Assembly: GCA_030753675.1 (NCBI GenBank)
Contig: JASMBU010000006.1
Coordinates: 1-64,000, forward strand
Direction of reading: 5' to 3'
Length of the DNA: 64,000 bases
Source: Methylococcales bacterium
GTDB lineage: Bacteria > Pseudomonadota > Gammaproteobacteria > Methylococcales > Methylomonadaceae
The notes under the pieces were generated by a model, which had not been told where the DNA came from, made no database searches, and saw only the letters and a list, made by a program, of their open reading frames with translations. The position numbers and the translations under genes are program-made. Positions 1 through 7,116 of the stretch are shown here, in pieces; within the stretch, counting starts at the first letter, position 1, and every line of letters starts with the position of its first letter.

Positions 1-17
1 TTTTCTACTACCTTTTT

Positions 18-170
18 TTATGTATTTATTACAGTCAGTTTGATTTTCTTATTCTTATTGAATGTTCCCTGAATATCTTTGATGACTTCTTTCAAATCAG
101 AATCAGAACTTGTAAGTGAGTAAGTTGAACTCGTCTTATTACCTTTCTTTGTTGTCTCCTTTGTAATCAT
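18..170 (-). CDS. Small hypothetical protein, 50 aa
   Basis: A 50-codon frame starting MITKETTKKGNK that overlaps the stop codon of the upstream gene as ATGA (the ATG is at 170-168), the usual sign of translational coupling. The product is rich in Lys, Thr and Ser with no recognisable domain. It sits at the edge of the integrative element, co-directional with the two small genes upstream of it. No strong ribosome binding site is visible apart from the coupling. Function unknown. Confidence 0.42.
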   Translation of the reverse strand: MITKETTKKGNKTSSTYSLTSSDSDLKEVIKDIQGTFNKNKKIKLTVINT

Positions 171-352
171 ATTTCACTCGTAATCAGTTGTGGGTGATGT
201 CGGAGGAAATACTCAAACATCATAGTTCTGATGAGTAAGGTTCTCTCACAATTGGTTTCAGTCACTACTTGATTCAATACATCTTCAAAATCAGAATCCA
301 AAGTCACAGTAATCCTCTTTTCTTTAAATTTATCTGAATAATTCTTACGCAT
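167..352 (-). CDS. Small protein, possible ribbon-helix-helix DNA-binding protein
   Basis: 61 residues. The N-terminal half (RITVTLDSDFEDVLNQVV) looks like a beta strand followed by a helix, and a second predicted helix follows, in the order seen in ribbon-helix-helix repressors of plasmids and phages. The match is by pattern only. It precedes and overlaps by ATGA the 50-aa gene. It could be a copy-number or integration regulator of the element. Confidence 0.5.
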   Translation of the reverse strand: MRKNYSDKFKEKRITVTLDSDFEDVLNQVVTETNCERTLLIRTMMFEYFLRHHPQLITSEI

Positions 353-366
353 ACATTTCTCCTATT

Positions 367-618
367 CTAATCATCATACGACCACGATGAATCAGTCATA
401 AACTGGTCTTCATTTTTCTCTTCAACCACTTTTATATCCTGTTCGTCTGGGTCACGAACAAGGGTTAATGAAATGACTTCACCAATCTCAAACTTTGATA
501 GATACTTCACGACCTCTGTTTTCAATTCTTCAATTGAATTGGATATTAAAATTGGTGACTCGTTTAATGTATCCATCATTTCTTCGGAATCAGTATTCAA
601 GTTAAGTTTCATTAACAT
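367..618 (-). CDS. Small acidic hypothetical protein, 83 aa
   Basis: An 83-residue acidic protein (DEEQ-rich C-terminus) with no recognised family. The start is supported by a GGAGAGG ribosome binding site just upstream, and its first 17 bases overlap the end of the 54-aa gene upstream. It lies in a run of four small minus-strand genes of the integrative element. Function unknown. Confidence 0.6.
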   Translation of the reverse strand: MLMKLNLNTDSEEMMDTLNESPILISNSIEELKTEVVKYLSKFEIGEVISLTLVRDPDEQDIKVVEEKNEDQFMTDSSWSYDD

Positions 619-766
619 TGCGACCTCTCCGAGTTTTGTAGTTCTGGTTGATTAGGAACTCTTCTTTTATCCTCTTCTCTGGATGTTGTTTTTTCTCGTT
701 GAACTCTCTGAATGAGAGCAGGTTTTTTGATAACAACTTTTCATCATATTGTTTATATATTCGCAT
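602..766 (-). CDS. Small basic hypothetical protein, 54 aa
   Basis: A frame of 54 codons (start MRIYKQYDEKLLSKN) preceded by AGAGGA about eight bases upstream of the ATG at 766-764. It ends inside the start of the next gene (17-base overlap), so the pair is probably translated together. The product is very rich in Lys, Arg, Glu and Asn and carries a basic C-terminus, which would suit nucleic-acid binding, but no family is recognised. The spacing, ribosome binding site and overlap are the reasons to call it. Confidence 0.55.
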   Translation of the reverse strand: MRIYKQYDEKLLSKNLLSFREFNEKKQHPEKRIKEEFLINQNYKTRRGRNVNET

Positions 767-903
767 CTGTTTTTCCTCTGTTGTTCATTACTATTTATAA
801 GTCATATTGGTAATACTTTTCCAAGGTGGGTGCGTTTGATATATTCAGGTTCTTATATCTCTTCAAATCCTTTATCAGGAATTCGGTATGTTCGGAGTAT
901 CTC

Positions 904-1089
904 CTATAATCCTTCCTGAAATACAGCATCACAAAGTTGAATGATCTGATTGACTGAAAACACTTGTCTCGGTGGAACTGACTTCTTGACTGGTTTAGTA
1001 ATGAGGTCGGTGAGTAGTTCTTCCACTATGCGCATAACAATCTCTTGTTCTGCCTCATTAGATATTCTTTTGATGTGGTTTATGGTCAT
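904..1089 (-). CDS. Small hypothetical protein, 61 aa
   Basis: 61 residues, predicted mostly helical, with no recognised domain. The annotated ATG has no clear ribosome binding site. An internal ATG at MRIVEELL has AAGAG upstream and is an alternative start. An 18-codon open frame with a good AGAGGA site overlaps the 5' end in another frame and may serve as a leader. It is part of the same minus-strand run of small element genes. Confidence 0.42.
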   Translation of the reverse strand: MTINHIKRISNEAEQEIVMRIVEELLTDLITKPVKKSVPPRQVFSVNQIIQLCDAVFQEGL

Positions 1090-1271
1090 ATTGTATGAGT
1101 TCTATTATCTGTTTCATCTATACATCCTCTTCTTGTTGTTACTTTCATTTAGATGTGTAGAACTAAACTCATCAAACCAATTTGTTCGGAGTTCCGTTCT
1201 ACTAATATAATAAAATCACTCTAATGTCGTGACTCACACACACATCGTCTTACATCATCTAATCGTCAATA

Positions 1272-1745
1272 CTAATATTGTCGGTCACAGAACAAAAAGT
1301 CATCTCCACTACCAGCACTTTTCTTCACACAATAACCAACCACACCTTCTAACTCATACACATCTTTGAACCAAGTTTCATTTGCGAGGTATTTGTCTTC
1401 AGTCAAACTCAATCCACTTCCGTGATTGGTTCCCATCCACACTTCCCTAATCAATATCATCCACTTATCAATCGGTAATATATCCGTATCTAACACAACT
1501 AGAGAATGGATATGGGGTTTGGTTTTCCTATCTGATTCACAAACACTAAAATGTTTTATCGGAGTACTGTCGTATCTCCCAAACACCCGTCTTTGAATAA
1601 CCCTCAATGTATGAAGGAAACAATCTCTAACCTCTTCTTTAGATGAATAAGGATTTCCTAATAGAGTGACCAGTTTATTGGGGGAAAACCTCATAGCAGA
1701 CATTTCAGCAAGTTGATCTGATGTTATTGAATCAATTGTAATCAT
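1272..1745 (-). CDS. HUH-type Rep/relaxase-like protein
   Basis: 157 residues. A KPHIHSLVVL segment (His78-Ile-His80) has the form of the metal-binding HUH motif of rolling-circle Rep proteins, relaxases and REP-associated transposases, with a strand before it (HFSVCES). About 60 residues later GYCVKKS (Tyr138 and Lys141/142) matches the tyrosine motif Y-x2-3-K that attacks DNA. A single catalytic Tyr is seen. No helicase domain follows. Such proteins nick a hairpin or iteron origin. The divergent spacer to 1834 holds an inverted repeat. The family call rests on motif order only. Confidence 0.65.
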   Translation of the reverse strand: MITIDSITSDQLAEMSAMRFSPNKLVTLLGNPYSSKEEVRDCFLHTLRVIQRRVFGRYDSTPIKHFSVCESDRKTKPHIHSLVVLDTDILPIDKWMILIREVWMGTNHGSGLSLTEDKYLANETWFKDVYELEGVVGYCVKKSAGSGDDFLFCDRQY

Positions 1746-1753
1746 CTCGGTTC

Positions 1754-1776
1754 TACTCTTTATTGTTATAAGAGTA
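1754..1776. repeat. Inverted repeat in divergent spacer upstream of HUH gene
   Basis: Arms TACTCTT (1754-1760) and AAGAGTA (1770-1776) pair perfectly over seven bases around a nine-base AT loop. It lies in the spacer between the minus-strand HUH gene and the plus-strand gene at 1835, so it could be an operator for both or a nick-site hairpin. With arms this short in AT-rich DNA it may also be chance. Confidence 0.35.
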
Positions 1777-1834
1777 TTTATAAGAAAAATGATTAAATGG
1801 GTGTCATTTCGTAATATTAATCTATACTGGAAAC

Positions 1835-2077
1835 ATGAGAACTCAAACTAAAGCAAACCAAAAGAGAACATCTATTGCGGATGATTTCGCACTCAAGATT
1901 GTTAAAATCTTGGATGAGTTTGAAGAAACTTATGATCGTAAGTTCTCATCATTAGGGCAAAGAGTCCGTTATCTAAATGAAATTGAGATTACGCGTAGAA
2001 ATGGTTCGGAATGGGATAAAACTGGTATTCGTAGAGTGATTGAAAGAGTAGAACGATTACGAAATGAAACAAATTAG
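1835..2077 (+). CDS. Hypothetical helical protein resembling the recombinase DNA-binding region
   Basis: 80 residues, basic and helical. The C-terminal part (LNEIEITRRNGSEWDKTGI followed by RRVIERVERL) resembles by eye the pattern 'LNxxGIxTxRGxxWxxxxVRRVLxR' of the recombinase domain that follows the catalytic part of large serine recombinases. No catalytic domain is present, so it would be at most a stand-alone DNA-binding protein. It is divergent from the HUH gene. The start has GGAAAC just upstream of the ATG. Confidence 0.5.
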   Translation: MRTQTKANQKRTSIADDFALKIVKILDEFEETYDRKFSSLGQRVRYLNEIEITRRNGSEWDKTGIRRVIERVERLRNETN

Positions 2078-2084
2078 TATCATT

Positions 2085-2192
2085 ATGAGATTATCAATTG
2101 ATGAAATGATACACGATGATACTATTCATATTCTCATGAGAGTGTGTGATGGTTATTTTCTGAAACACCCAACTAAAACTTACTTGGAGTAA
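2085..2192 (+). CDS. Possible 35-aa micro-ORF
   Basis: A 35-codon frame (starts MRLSIDEMIHDD) fills the gap between two plus-strand genes and its last codons contain the GGAG ribosome binding site of the next gene, an arrangement typical of coupled genes. There is no clear ribosome binding site of its own. Product unknown, and the call is weak. Confidence 0.25.
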   Translation: MRLSIDEMIHDDTIHILMRVCDGYFLKHPTKTYLE

Positions 2193-2198
2193 ATAATA

Positions 2199-2501
2199 AT
2201 GTATATCGCAATTAACCGATTCAAAATAGTGATTGGTAAAGAAGATGATTTCGAAACCATCTGGAAGAACAGAGAAACGCATTTGGATGATGTTTCAGGT
2301 TTTAAACAGTTTCATTTAGCAAAAGGCAATACCGAAGAAACGCATACGCCTTATATCTCGCACAGCACTTGGGACTCAAAAGAAGACTTCATCAATTGGA
2401 CAAAATCAGAATCATTCAGAGCAGTACATAAAGGAGCAGGTGGTCATAGTGATGTCTACATCGGTCACCCTGTCTTTGAAGGATTTGATGTCGTTATTTA
2501 A
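2199..2501 (+). CDS. IsdG-type haem-degrading monooxygenase
   Basis: 100 residues, the usual size for the antibiotic-biosynthesis-monooxygenase/IsdG fold. The three residues used by IsdG/IsdI enzymes sit at the right spacing: Asn6 in AINRF, Trp67 in FINWTKS and His77 in FRAVHKG (haem iron ligand). The family opens haem to release iron, in the cytoplasm. A GGAG ribosome binding site lies about ten bases before the start. It is likely cargo in the integrative element, since no haem uptake gene is near. The annotation is firm for fold and residues; the in vivo substrate is inferred. Confidence 0.78.
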   Translation: MYIAINRFKIVIGKEDDFETIWKNRETHLDDVSGFKQFHLAKGNTEETHTPYISHSTWDSKEDFINWTKSESFRAVHKGAGGHSDVYIGHPVFEGFDVVI

Positions 2502-2607
2502 TGACCTACTCTTGAGAAAACCCAACCAGACAGATATCTAATTAGGTTCTTCTGTTCGGTGTGAAATGCATCAAACCTACTGCTGAATTTCTCTCTTTTC
2601 CATCATC

Positions 2608-4092
2608 TCAACTTTCCCAAATTCTAAACTTATCAAACTCAATGAAATCTAGTTTTAATTCCTCAATCAATTCCTTCTTCTGTGTAATGGCACTGGTTTT
2701 ACCGTAACGGTCATAGGTGATTGAAGTGGTTTTAGACTTATGCCCAATAATCTCGGCAACACGATATTCGTCTATCCCACCTAGTTGTTTGTAATAATTA
2801 CTCAAAGTATGTCTGAATGAGTGAAAGTTCTTCTGCTCTGTTTCTAACTGACCCACATTCACATTCTTCTTATAAGTTCGGTTAAACCATTTTGAAAATG
2901 CCTGACTAAACCCATCTCGTGACTCTTTAAGTTCAGGGAACAATCTAGTTTCTTTACCTTGTAATTGTGCAACATACTCTAAGAACTTTAATTGTTTAAT
3001 AAGTATTGAATGAATAGGTACCTGTCTTTGTGAATTAAGTGATTTCAATTTCTTACTATCTTCTCCATTGATATCAATCACCCAAACACCATCAATTTCC
3101 TTAATGTCAGATACATATAACTGACATAGTTCATTAATACGAGCACCCGTAAATAACCCAATCAATGGAATCCAATACTGACTTGCTTTTCGATGCTTAT
3201 TTCTAAAGTAATAGTCATTATTGAACAACAACTTTAAATCACCCTCTGTAAAAACATCTCTAAGTTGTGAAACAATCTTGGTTTTTTTAATAACACCGTG
3301 AAGTGGTCTTTTTAATGATGAATCGCAGTATCCATTTTGTGACATCCAATCCAAGAATGTGCCAATCTTAACGAAGTGATTTTGAATAGTCGTATTACTC
3401 AATAACTCACTGTCTGGAATATCTGAACTCAGTAGTTCAATAATAGATTTGTTTCTGTATTGTTTGACCTTACTTCTATTCGCAGGAATTCTAAATAACG
3501 ACTCTTTGTATTTAATGACATCCTGTTTCGTTAATTGACTGCCCTTTTTGTCACCAACTAACTCAATAAACAAAGCAATCTTAGGTCTATAATCTTTATG
3601 TTCTGTTGAGTTTCTTTGTTTCTCCCCCCAATTGATTCTTTTTTCTGCAATGAACTTCTCAGTCAGTTCAGAAAGAGAGAGTGAAAAAATATCATCTGTG
3701 GATTGATTAGTAGTTGGTTGTGTTTGACGCGCCAGCGAGTCGTTATAGACTCTCAGAGCATTTTCCTCACTAAGACTTAATGAATTAAGAAAATCGGCAA
3801 TCTCAATAGGGTCTTTACTATCAAGTTTATCTAACCGTTGATAGATTAATTTACCTCGATGATATTGCTCATTGAGAGTTTCTGCTTCTTCTTCCCATTG
3901 AAAATCATTTTCTTCCATTTTCAACCACCATATCCTTGCTTTCTTTAATGCTAACAGACGATTGGTTGTTTTTAACGATTTCTTAAATAATTGTCTTTTT
4001 GGAGTCTGAGAGTATTTTTTTGGTATTTGAACTTGAAAATACCATATCCCATGTCGTGATTTGAGTAAATAAGATGGGTTTTGAACTGTCAT
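2608..4092 (-). CDS. Site-specific tyrosine recombinase (integrase)
   Basis: 494 residues. The C-terminal half holds the tyrosine recombinase set: Arg318 in GARINELCQL, His424-x2-Arg427 in HSFRHTL, His451 in IIGHKSKTT and a tyrosine at about 460. The N-terminal part (residues 1-125, RHGIWYFQVQIPKKY) is typical of long integrases found in Vibrio and Shewanella islands, followed by a SAM-like core-binding domain from about 140 to 260. Its 5' end is next to the tmRNA 3' end, so it is the enzyme expected to have placed this element at ssrA. It appears full length and intact. Confidence 0.93.
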   Translation of the reverse strand: MTVQNPSYLLKSRHGIWYFQVQIPKKYSQTPKRQLFKKSLKTTNRLLALKKARIWWLKMEENDFQWEEEAETLNEQYHRGKLIYQRLDKLDSKDPIEIADFLNSLSLSEENALRVYNDSLARQTQPTTNQSTDDIFSLSLSELTEKFIAEKRINWGEKQRNSTEHKDYRPKIALFIELVGDKKGSQLTKQDVIKYKESLFRIPANRSKVKQYRNKSIIELLSSDIPDSELLSNTTIQNHFVKIGTFLDWMSQNGYCDSSLKRPLHGVIKKTKIVSQLRDVFTEGDLKLLFNNDYYFRNKHRKASQYWIPLIGLFTGARINELCQLYVSDIKEIDGVWVIDINGEDSKKLKSLNSQRQVPIHSILIKQLKFLEYVAQLQGKETRLFPELKESRDGFSQAFSKWFNRTYKKNVNVGQLETEQKNFHSFRHTLSNYYKQLGGIDEYRVAEIIGHKSKTTSITYDRYGKTSAITQKKELIEELKLDFIEFDKFRIWES

Positions 4093-4141
4093 TGTATCTC
4101 ACCTGTGTATCTCACCAGTGAAAATCAATGACATTTTGATA

Positions 4142-4175
4142 AAAAATAACCCTTATATTTCAAAGGGTTATTTTT
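4142..4175 (-). terminator. Rho-independent terminator of ssrA
   Basis: A 13-base perfect stem (AAAAATAACCCTT with AAGGGTTATTTTT, arms 4142-4154 and 4163-4175) around an eight-base loop ends in a T-run on the minus strand, a few bases past the tmRNA CCA end. It lies on the element side of the junction, so after insertion the terminator may be supplied by the element or carried in the attachment core. Confidence 0.75.
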
Positions 4176-4180
4176 AAAAT

Positions 4181-4557
4181 TGGTGGAGGCGGGGGGAATC
4201 GAACCCCCGTCCGCAAACACTCCGCCATAAGGTCTACATGCTTATCCCGTGCTTTTGTTTAACTAATAGCTACCCGACAGGCCAAGAAAACTATCAGCGA
4301 TTTCGATTGAGTTTAACGCTTCCAGCTACGAACGAAGCCTTGGCGCGATCTTATGTGAGATGACCTCTGAGTGTTCCGAAGAACTCTGCCCGCATAAGCA
4401 CACACAGTCAGAGGAATGGTGCTGGTTTTACGCAGCTAGAGCCATTGAGTAGTTTTCGTCATTTGCGAATACTTTAAGTTCAGTAGATTTTACGAGGTGT
4501 ACTGTCCTCGGCATGCACTCAAGGTTTTGCTATCCACGTCGAAGCCATGTCGCCCCC
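4181..4557 (-). ncRNA. ssrA: tmRNA (transfer-messenger RNA)
   Basis: The minus strand begins GGGGGCGACATGGCTTCGAC and ends with a T-arm (GGGTTCGATTCCCCC) and CGCCTCCACCA. The first seven bases pair with CGCCTCC as the acceptor stem, one G-U included. The resume codon opens at 4466: codons 4466-4428 read ANDENYSMALAA followed by TAA, a close variant of the E. coli tag ANDENYALAA. The RNA rescues stalled ribosomes and tags the product for ClpXP, with SmpB. It is one-piece and complete. Its 3' end is the insertion point of the element to the left. Confidence 0.97.
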
Positions 4558-4667
4558 TTTATTGCCTAAATAATTCTACAGTATGCAATGATTTGATTCT
4601 ATTAAATTATTTAAATTCACATATAATAGCATCTTTTTTTACTGGCTATCATTCGCAAGAGCAACTT

Positions 4668-5417
4668 ATGCAAAAAACTGTTATCTATGCGCTCGACTTT
4701 GATGGTGTCATCTGCGACAGTGCAATTGAAACTGGTATTACCGGCTGGAAAGCGGCCATACAAATCTGGCCTGACATGAAAGCCCCCCTTCCAAGCACAG
4801 AATTAATAAACCAATTCCGCTTAACTCGACCCGTCATTGAAACAGGCTTCGAAGCTATTTTAATCATCCGCCTTCTTTACCTAAAGCAAAGTATTGATTC
4901 TATTATTAACAACTTCAACACCATCAAACGGCAAGTCCTTGTGGAATCTGACCAAACCCCCGAAGCCCTTAAAAAATTATTTGGGAATACTCGTGATTAC
5001 TGGATTAAAAATAATCTAGATGAGTGGATAGCCATGAACCCACTTTTCCCCGGAATACGTGAAAAATTAAAAAATATAAGTCACCAACCTTGGGCTATTG
5101 TCACCACAAAACAAGAACGCTTTGTTAGCCAAATACTGGTCGCTAATGAAATTAACTTACCCGGTCATTGCATTTATGGCTTAGATCGACAAATGAGTAA
5201 AGAAGCCGTTTTGAGTGAACTGCTCGAAAAAAACCCACAACAAAGCATTCATTTTGTCGAAGATCGACTAGCCACTTTGCTCAATGTCATTGCCAACGAC
5301 CGACTTTCTACACTCACCTTGTCGTTTGCCTTATGGGGTTACAATACCGCCGAAGATAAATCTGCCGCCCAGTCACAACAGCGTATTAATTCCATTACCC
5401 TTGACCAATTCCTTTAA
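4668..5417 (+). CDS. HAD-family hydrolase
   Basis: 249 residues from the ATG at 4668. The longer frame reaches back into the tmRNA gene and is not used. Motif I is DFDGVICDS near the N-terminus, motif II is the Thr in VTTKQ, and motif III/IV is VEDR near residue 200, so it is a haloacid-dehalogenase phosphatase-type enzyme with a helical cap. Its substrate is unknown. A TATAAT at 4622-4627 is a possible -10 element. It is transcribed away from ssrA. Confidence 0.75.
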   Translation: MQKTVIYALDFDGVICDSAIETGITGWKAAIQIWPDMKAPLPSTELINQFRLTRPVIETGFEAILIIRLLYLKQSIDSIINNFNTIKRQVLVESDQTPEALKKLFGNTRDYWIKNNLDEWIAMNPLFPGIREKLKNISHQPWAIVTTKQERFVSQILVANEINLPGHCIYGLDRQMSKEAVLSELLEKNPQQSIHFVEDRLATLLNVIANDRLSTLTLSFALWGYNTAEDKSAAQSQQRINSITLDQFL

Positions 5418-5469
5418 GACGCTCCTCATAGATAAATCAATATCCAGCTAAGCCATCTTATCCTTACCG

Positions 5470-7116
5470 TTATTTTCGATCAGAAATCAACATCCGTGAT
5501 AAGGTGCTATTTTCAACTTCTTGCGGCTTTGCACCAGCACTTTCACACTGTTGAATTAACGCCTGTACCTCCGCGACAATATGATCTCGGGTTTCTTTAT
5601 TTTCCGCCACGACTTTCAACACATCGGCACTGAGTGCCGTCAGTCCTTTTGTTAAACCCGTTGCCAATCCTTTAAGAGCGACTTTTTCCATTGAGGGCTT
5701 CAATTGCCTTTGTATGAAAAAAGGTAATAACCAGGTAATTAAAATCAATAAAATACTGTGAATAGCGAAATCAGTTCCTAAATAAGAACGCTCCGTTATC
5801 CCACTCTGATAATACCCTTCAAAAACTTGGTAACCTACCCAACCCATAGCGGATAACGGTAACACCGCACCCAGAAAAGCAAATAACTTCAAAAAGAATC
5901 GTTGCACACCATTACCGGGCCTAACAAGAGCACCTCTAACGGCTAATTCCACATGCGCTTCAACTTTACTTTTAGCGGTTACACGTAAGGATTGTAATTC
6001 TTGTCTCAGTGGCGCTAATGCGAGACGCTGGTCGTCTGCTATTAAAATCAACTGATCCAGTTCATCTTCATAGCGACTTTGTGCCCAATCATCCCAAAAC
6101 TCTGTCTTAACAGACTTCTTAGGTTCTTGTTTTTCTGTCTTGCGGCGAAACAGTCCTTCCAACAAATGTGTCTCTTTCTCAGCATAATCTGCCGACATAC
6201 ATTGAAGAGGCCAAACCATCCCTTTTTGCAGTATCTCTTCATTTCGCTGCCAATTAAGTAACCAATTATCAACTAATTTCTGATGCGCATCGTCCATACC
6301 AAAACGAGCCAAACAAACCTCTAAACGCTGTTTCAAATCTGCTCTTTTTATCTGTAAACTTCGGTATTCAATTTTAGCTATGGTTTGACGATTAGCTAAC
6401 TGATGAATAGTTACACCCAACCGATTAAACTCATCTTTCTCACTATTGCTGTTCTCGCCGGCGCAAATCGTATTTATGATAATGGGATCAACAAAACCCG
6501 CTTTATGTAACTGCTGCACAAAATCGACTTGCTGTTCGGGTTGGCCCCGATCAAATTGGTTCATTACAAATAACCAAGCATGTTTGCCCCCTTCGGCTAA
6601 TAATAATTGCCAAGCCTTATTATCACGGTAGCGTTCGGGACTAACCACATAAACCAAAACATCAACATGTGCTAGCCACTCCAAAACCAGCGCTTTATTT
6701 TCCATTTCCGTACTATCCATATCGGGCATATCGACCCACATCACATCCTTGTGCGTATCATCTTGATGCGGTGCCGTTCTTATCTTTTCAATCGGAAGAT
6801 GCTCTGGGAATTGTTGCAAAGCAACTGATTGATGGTAAAACAACGTTACTTCTCGAGAGGTCGGTCGCTCGACACCCGTACGCGCAATATCTTTTCCTGC
6901 CAAACGATTAATCAACGTACTCTTACCGACCCCAGTACCCCCTAAAAAAGCGACAATCAATGGGCGTTGGCCGGCATTCGAAAACAAGGCATCGGCATTA
7001 TTAAGCTCTGCTTCAGATAACGCCTGAACCTCAACGGGACTTACCCAACCGGAATCAAGAGTCTGCTGACTCCATTTCTGTGCTTTTCTTACCAGTTCAG
7101 AATAATCGTAATCCAT
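5470..7116 (-). CDS. Dynamin-like membrane GTPase (second of a pair)
   Basis: 548 residues. GTPase motifs: P-loop GGTGVGKST (59-67), DMPDMDS as the G3 region, and MNQFD as a variant of NKxD. Two hydrophobic segments lie at about 410-432 and 450-472, after a helical middle region, giving the order GTPase, stalk-like helices, membrane hairpin seen in bacterial dynamin-like proteins. It overlaps the upstream GTPase gene by 20 bases, so the two are co-transcribed and may form a hetero-oligomer. Its membrane-remodelling role is inferred; exact function unknown. Confidence 0.7.
   Translation of the reverse strand: MDYDYSELVRKAQKWSQQTLDSGWVSPVEVQALSEAELNNADALFSNAGQRPLIVAFLGGTGVGKSTLINRLAGKDIARTGVERPTSREVTLFYHQSVALQQFPEHLPIEKIRTAPHQDDTHKDVMWVDMPDMDSTEMENKALVLEWLAHVDVLVYVVSPERYRDNKAWQLLLAEGGKHAWLFVMNQFDRGQPEQQVDFVQQLHKAGFVDPIIINTICAGENSNSEKDEFNRLGVTIHQLANRQTIAKIEYRSLQIKRADLKQRLEVCLARFGMDDAHQKLVDNWLLNWQRNEEILQKGMVWPLQCMSADYAEKETHLLEGLFRRKTEKQEPKKSVKTEFWDDWAQSRYEDELDQLILIADDQRLALAPLRQELQSLRVTAKSKVEAHVELAVRGALVRPGNGVQRFFLKLFAFLGAVLPLSAMGWVGYQVFEGYYQSGITERSYLGTDFAIHSILLILITWLLPFFIQRQLKPSMEKVALKGLATGLTKGLTALSADVLKVVAENKETRDHIVAEVQALIQQCESAGAKPQEVENSTLSRMLISDRK

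Larger units (their letters stand above)
1..4180. mobile_element. Right end of an integrative element inserted at ssrA
   Basis: The stretch is visibly richer in A and T than the rest of the window and holds small unfamiliar genes, an HUH Rep-like gene and a tyrosine integrase whose 5' end lies about 90 bases from the 3' end of the tmRNA gene. The 3' end of ssrA is a well-known target for tyrosine integrases, so the junction is placed at about 4180. I see no second copy of the tmRNA 3' end between 1 and 4180, so the distal end lies outside the window. Whether it is a phage satellite, an integrated plasmid or a genomic island cannot be decided from this end. Confidence 0.75.

Noticed and set aside
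950-1210. Plus-strand frame of 86 codons, hydrophobic
   Set aside because: It lies opposite the minus-strand small gene at 904-1089 and has low-complexity composition typical of an antisense shadow.
1-4180. Second attachment site (copy of the tmRNA 3' end)
   Set aside because: The sequence TGGTGGAGGCGGGGGG or a near copy is not present left of 4181, so the element is incomplete in the window.
4497-4667. Longer start for the HAD hydrolase
   Set aside because: The extension reads through the tmRNA gene and is not protein-like; the ATG at 4668 gives a normal HAD start.
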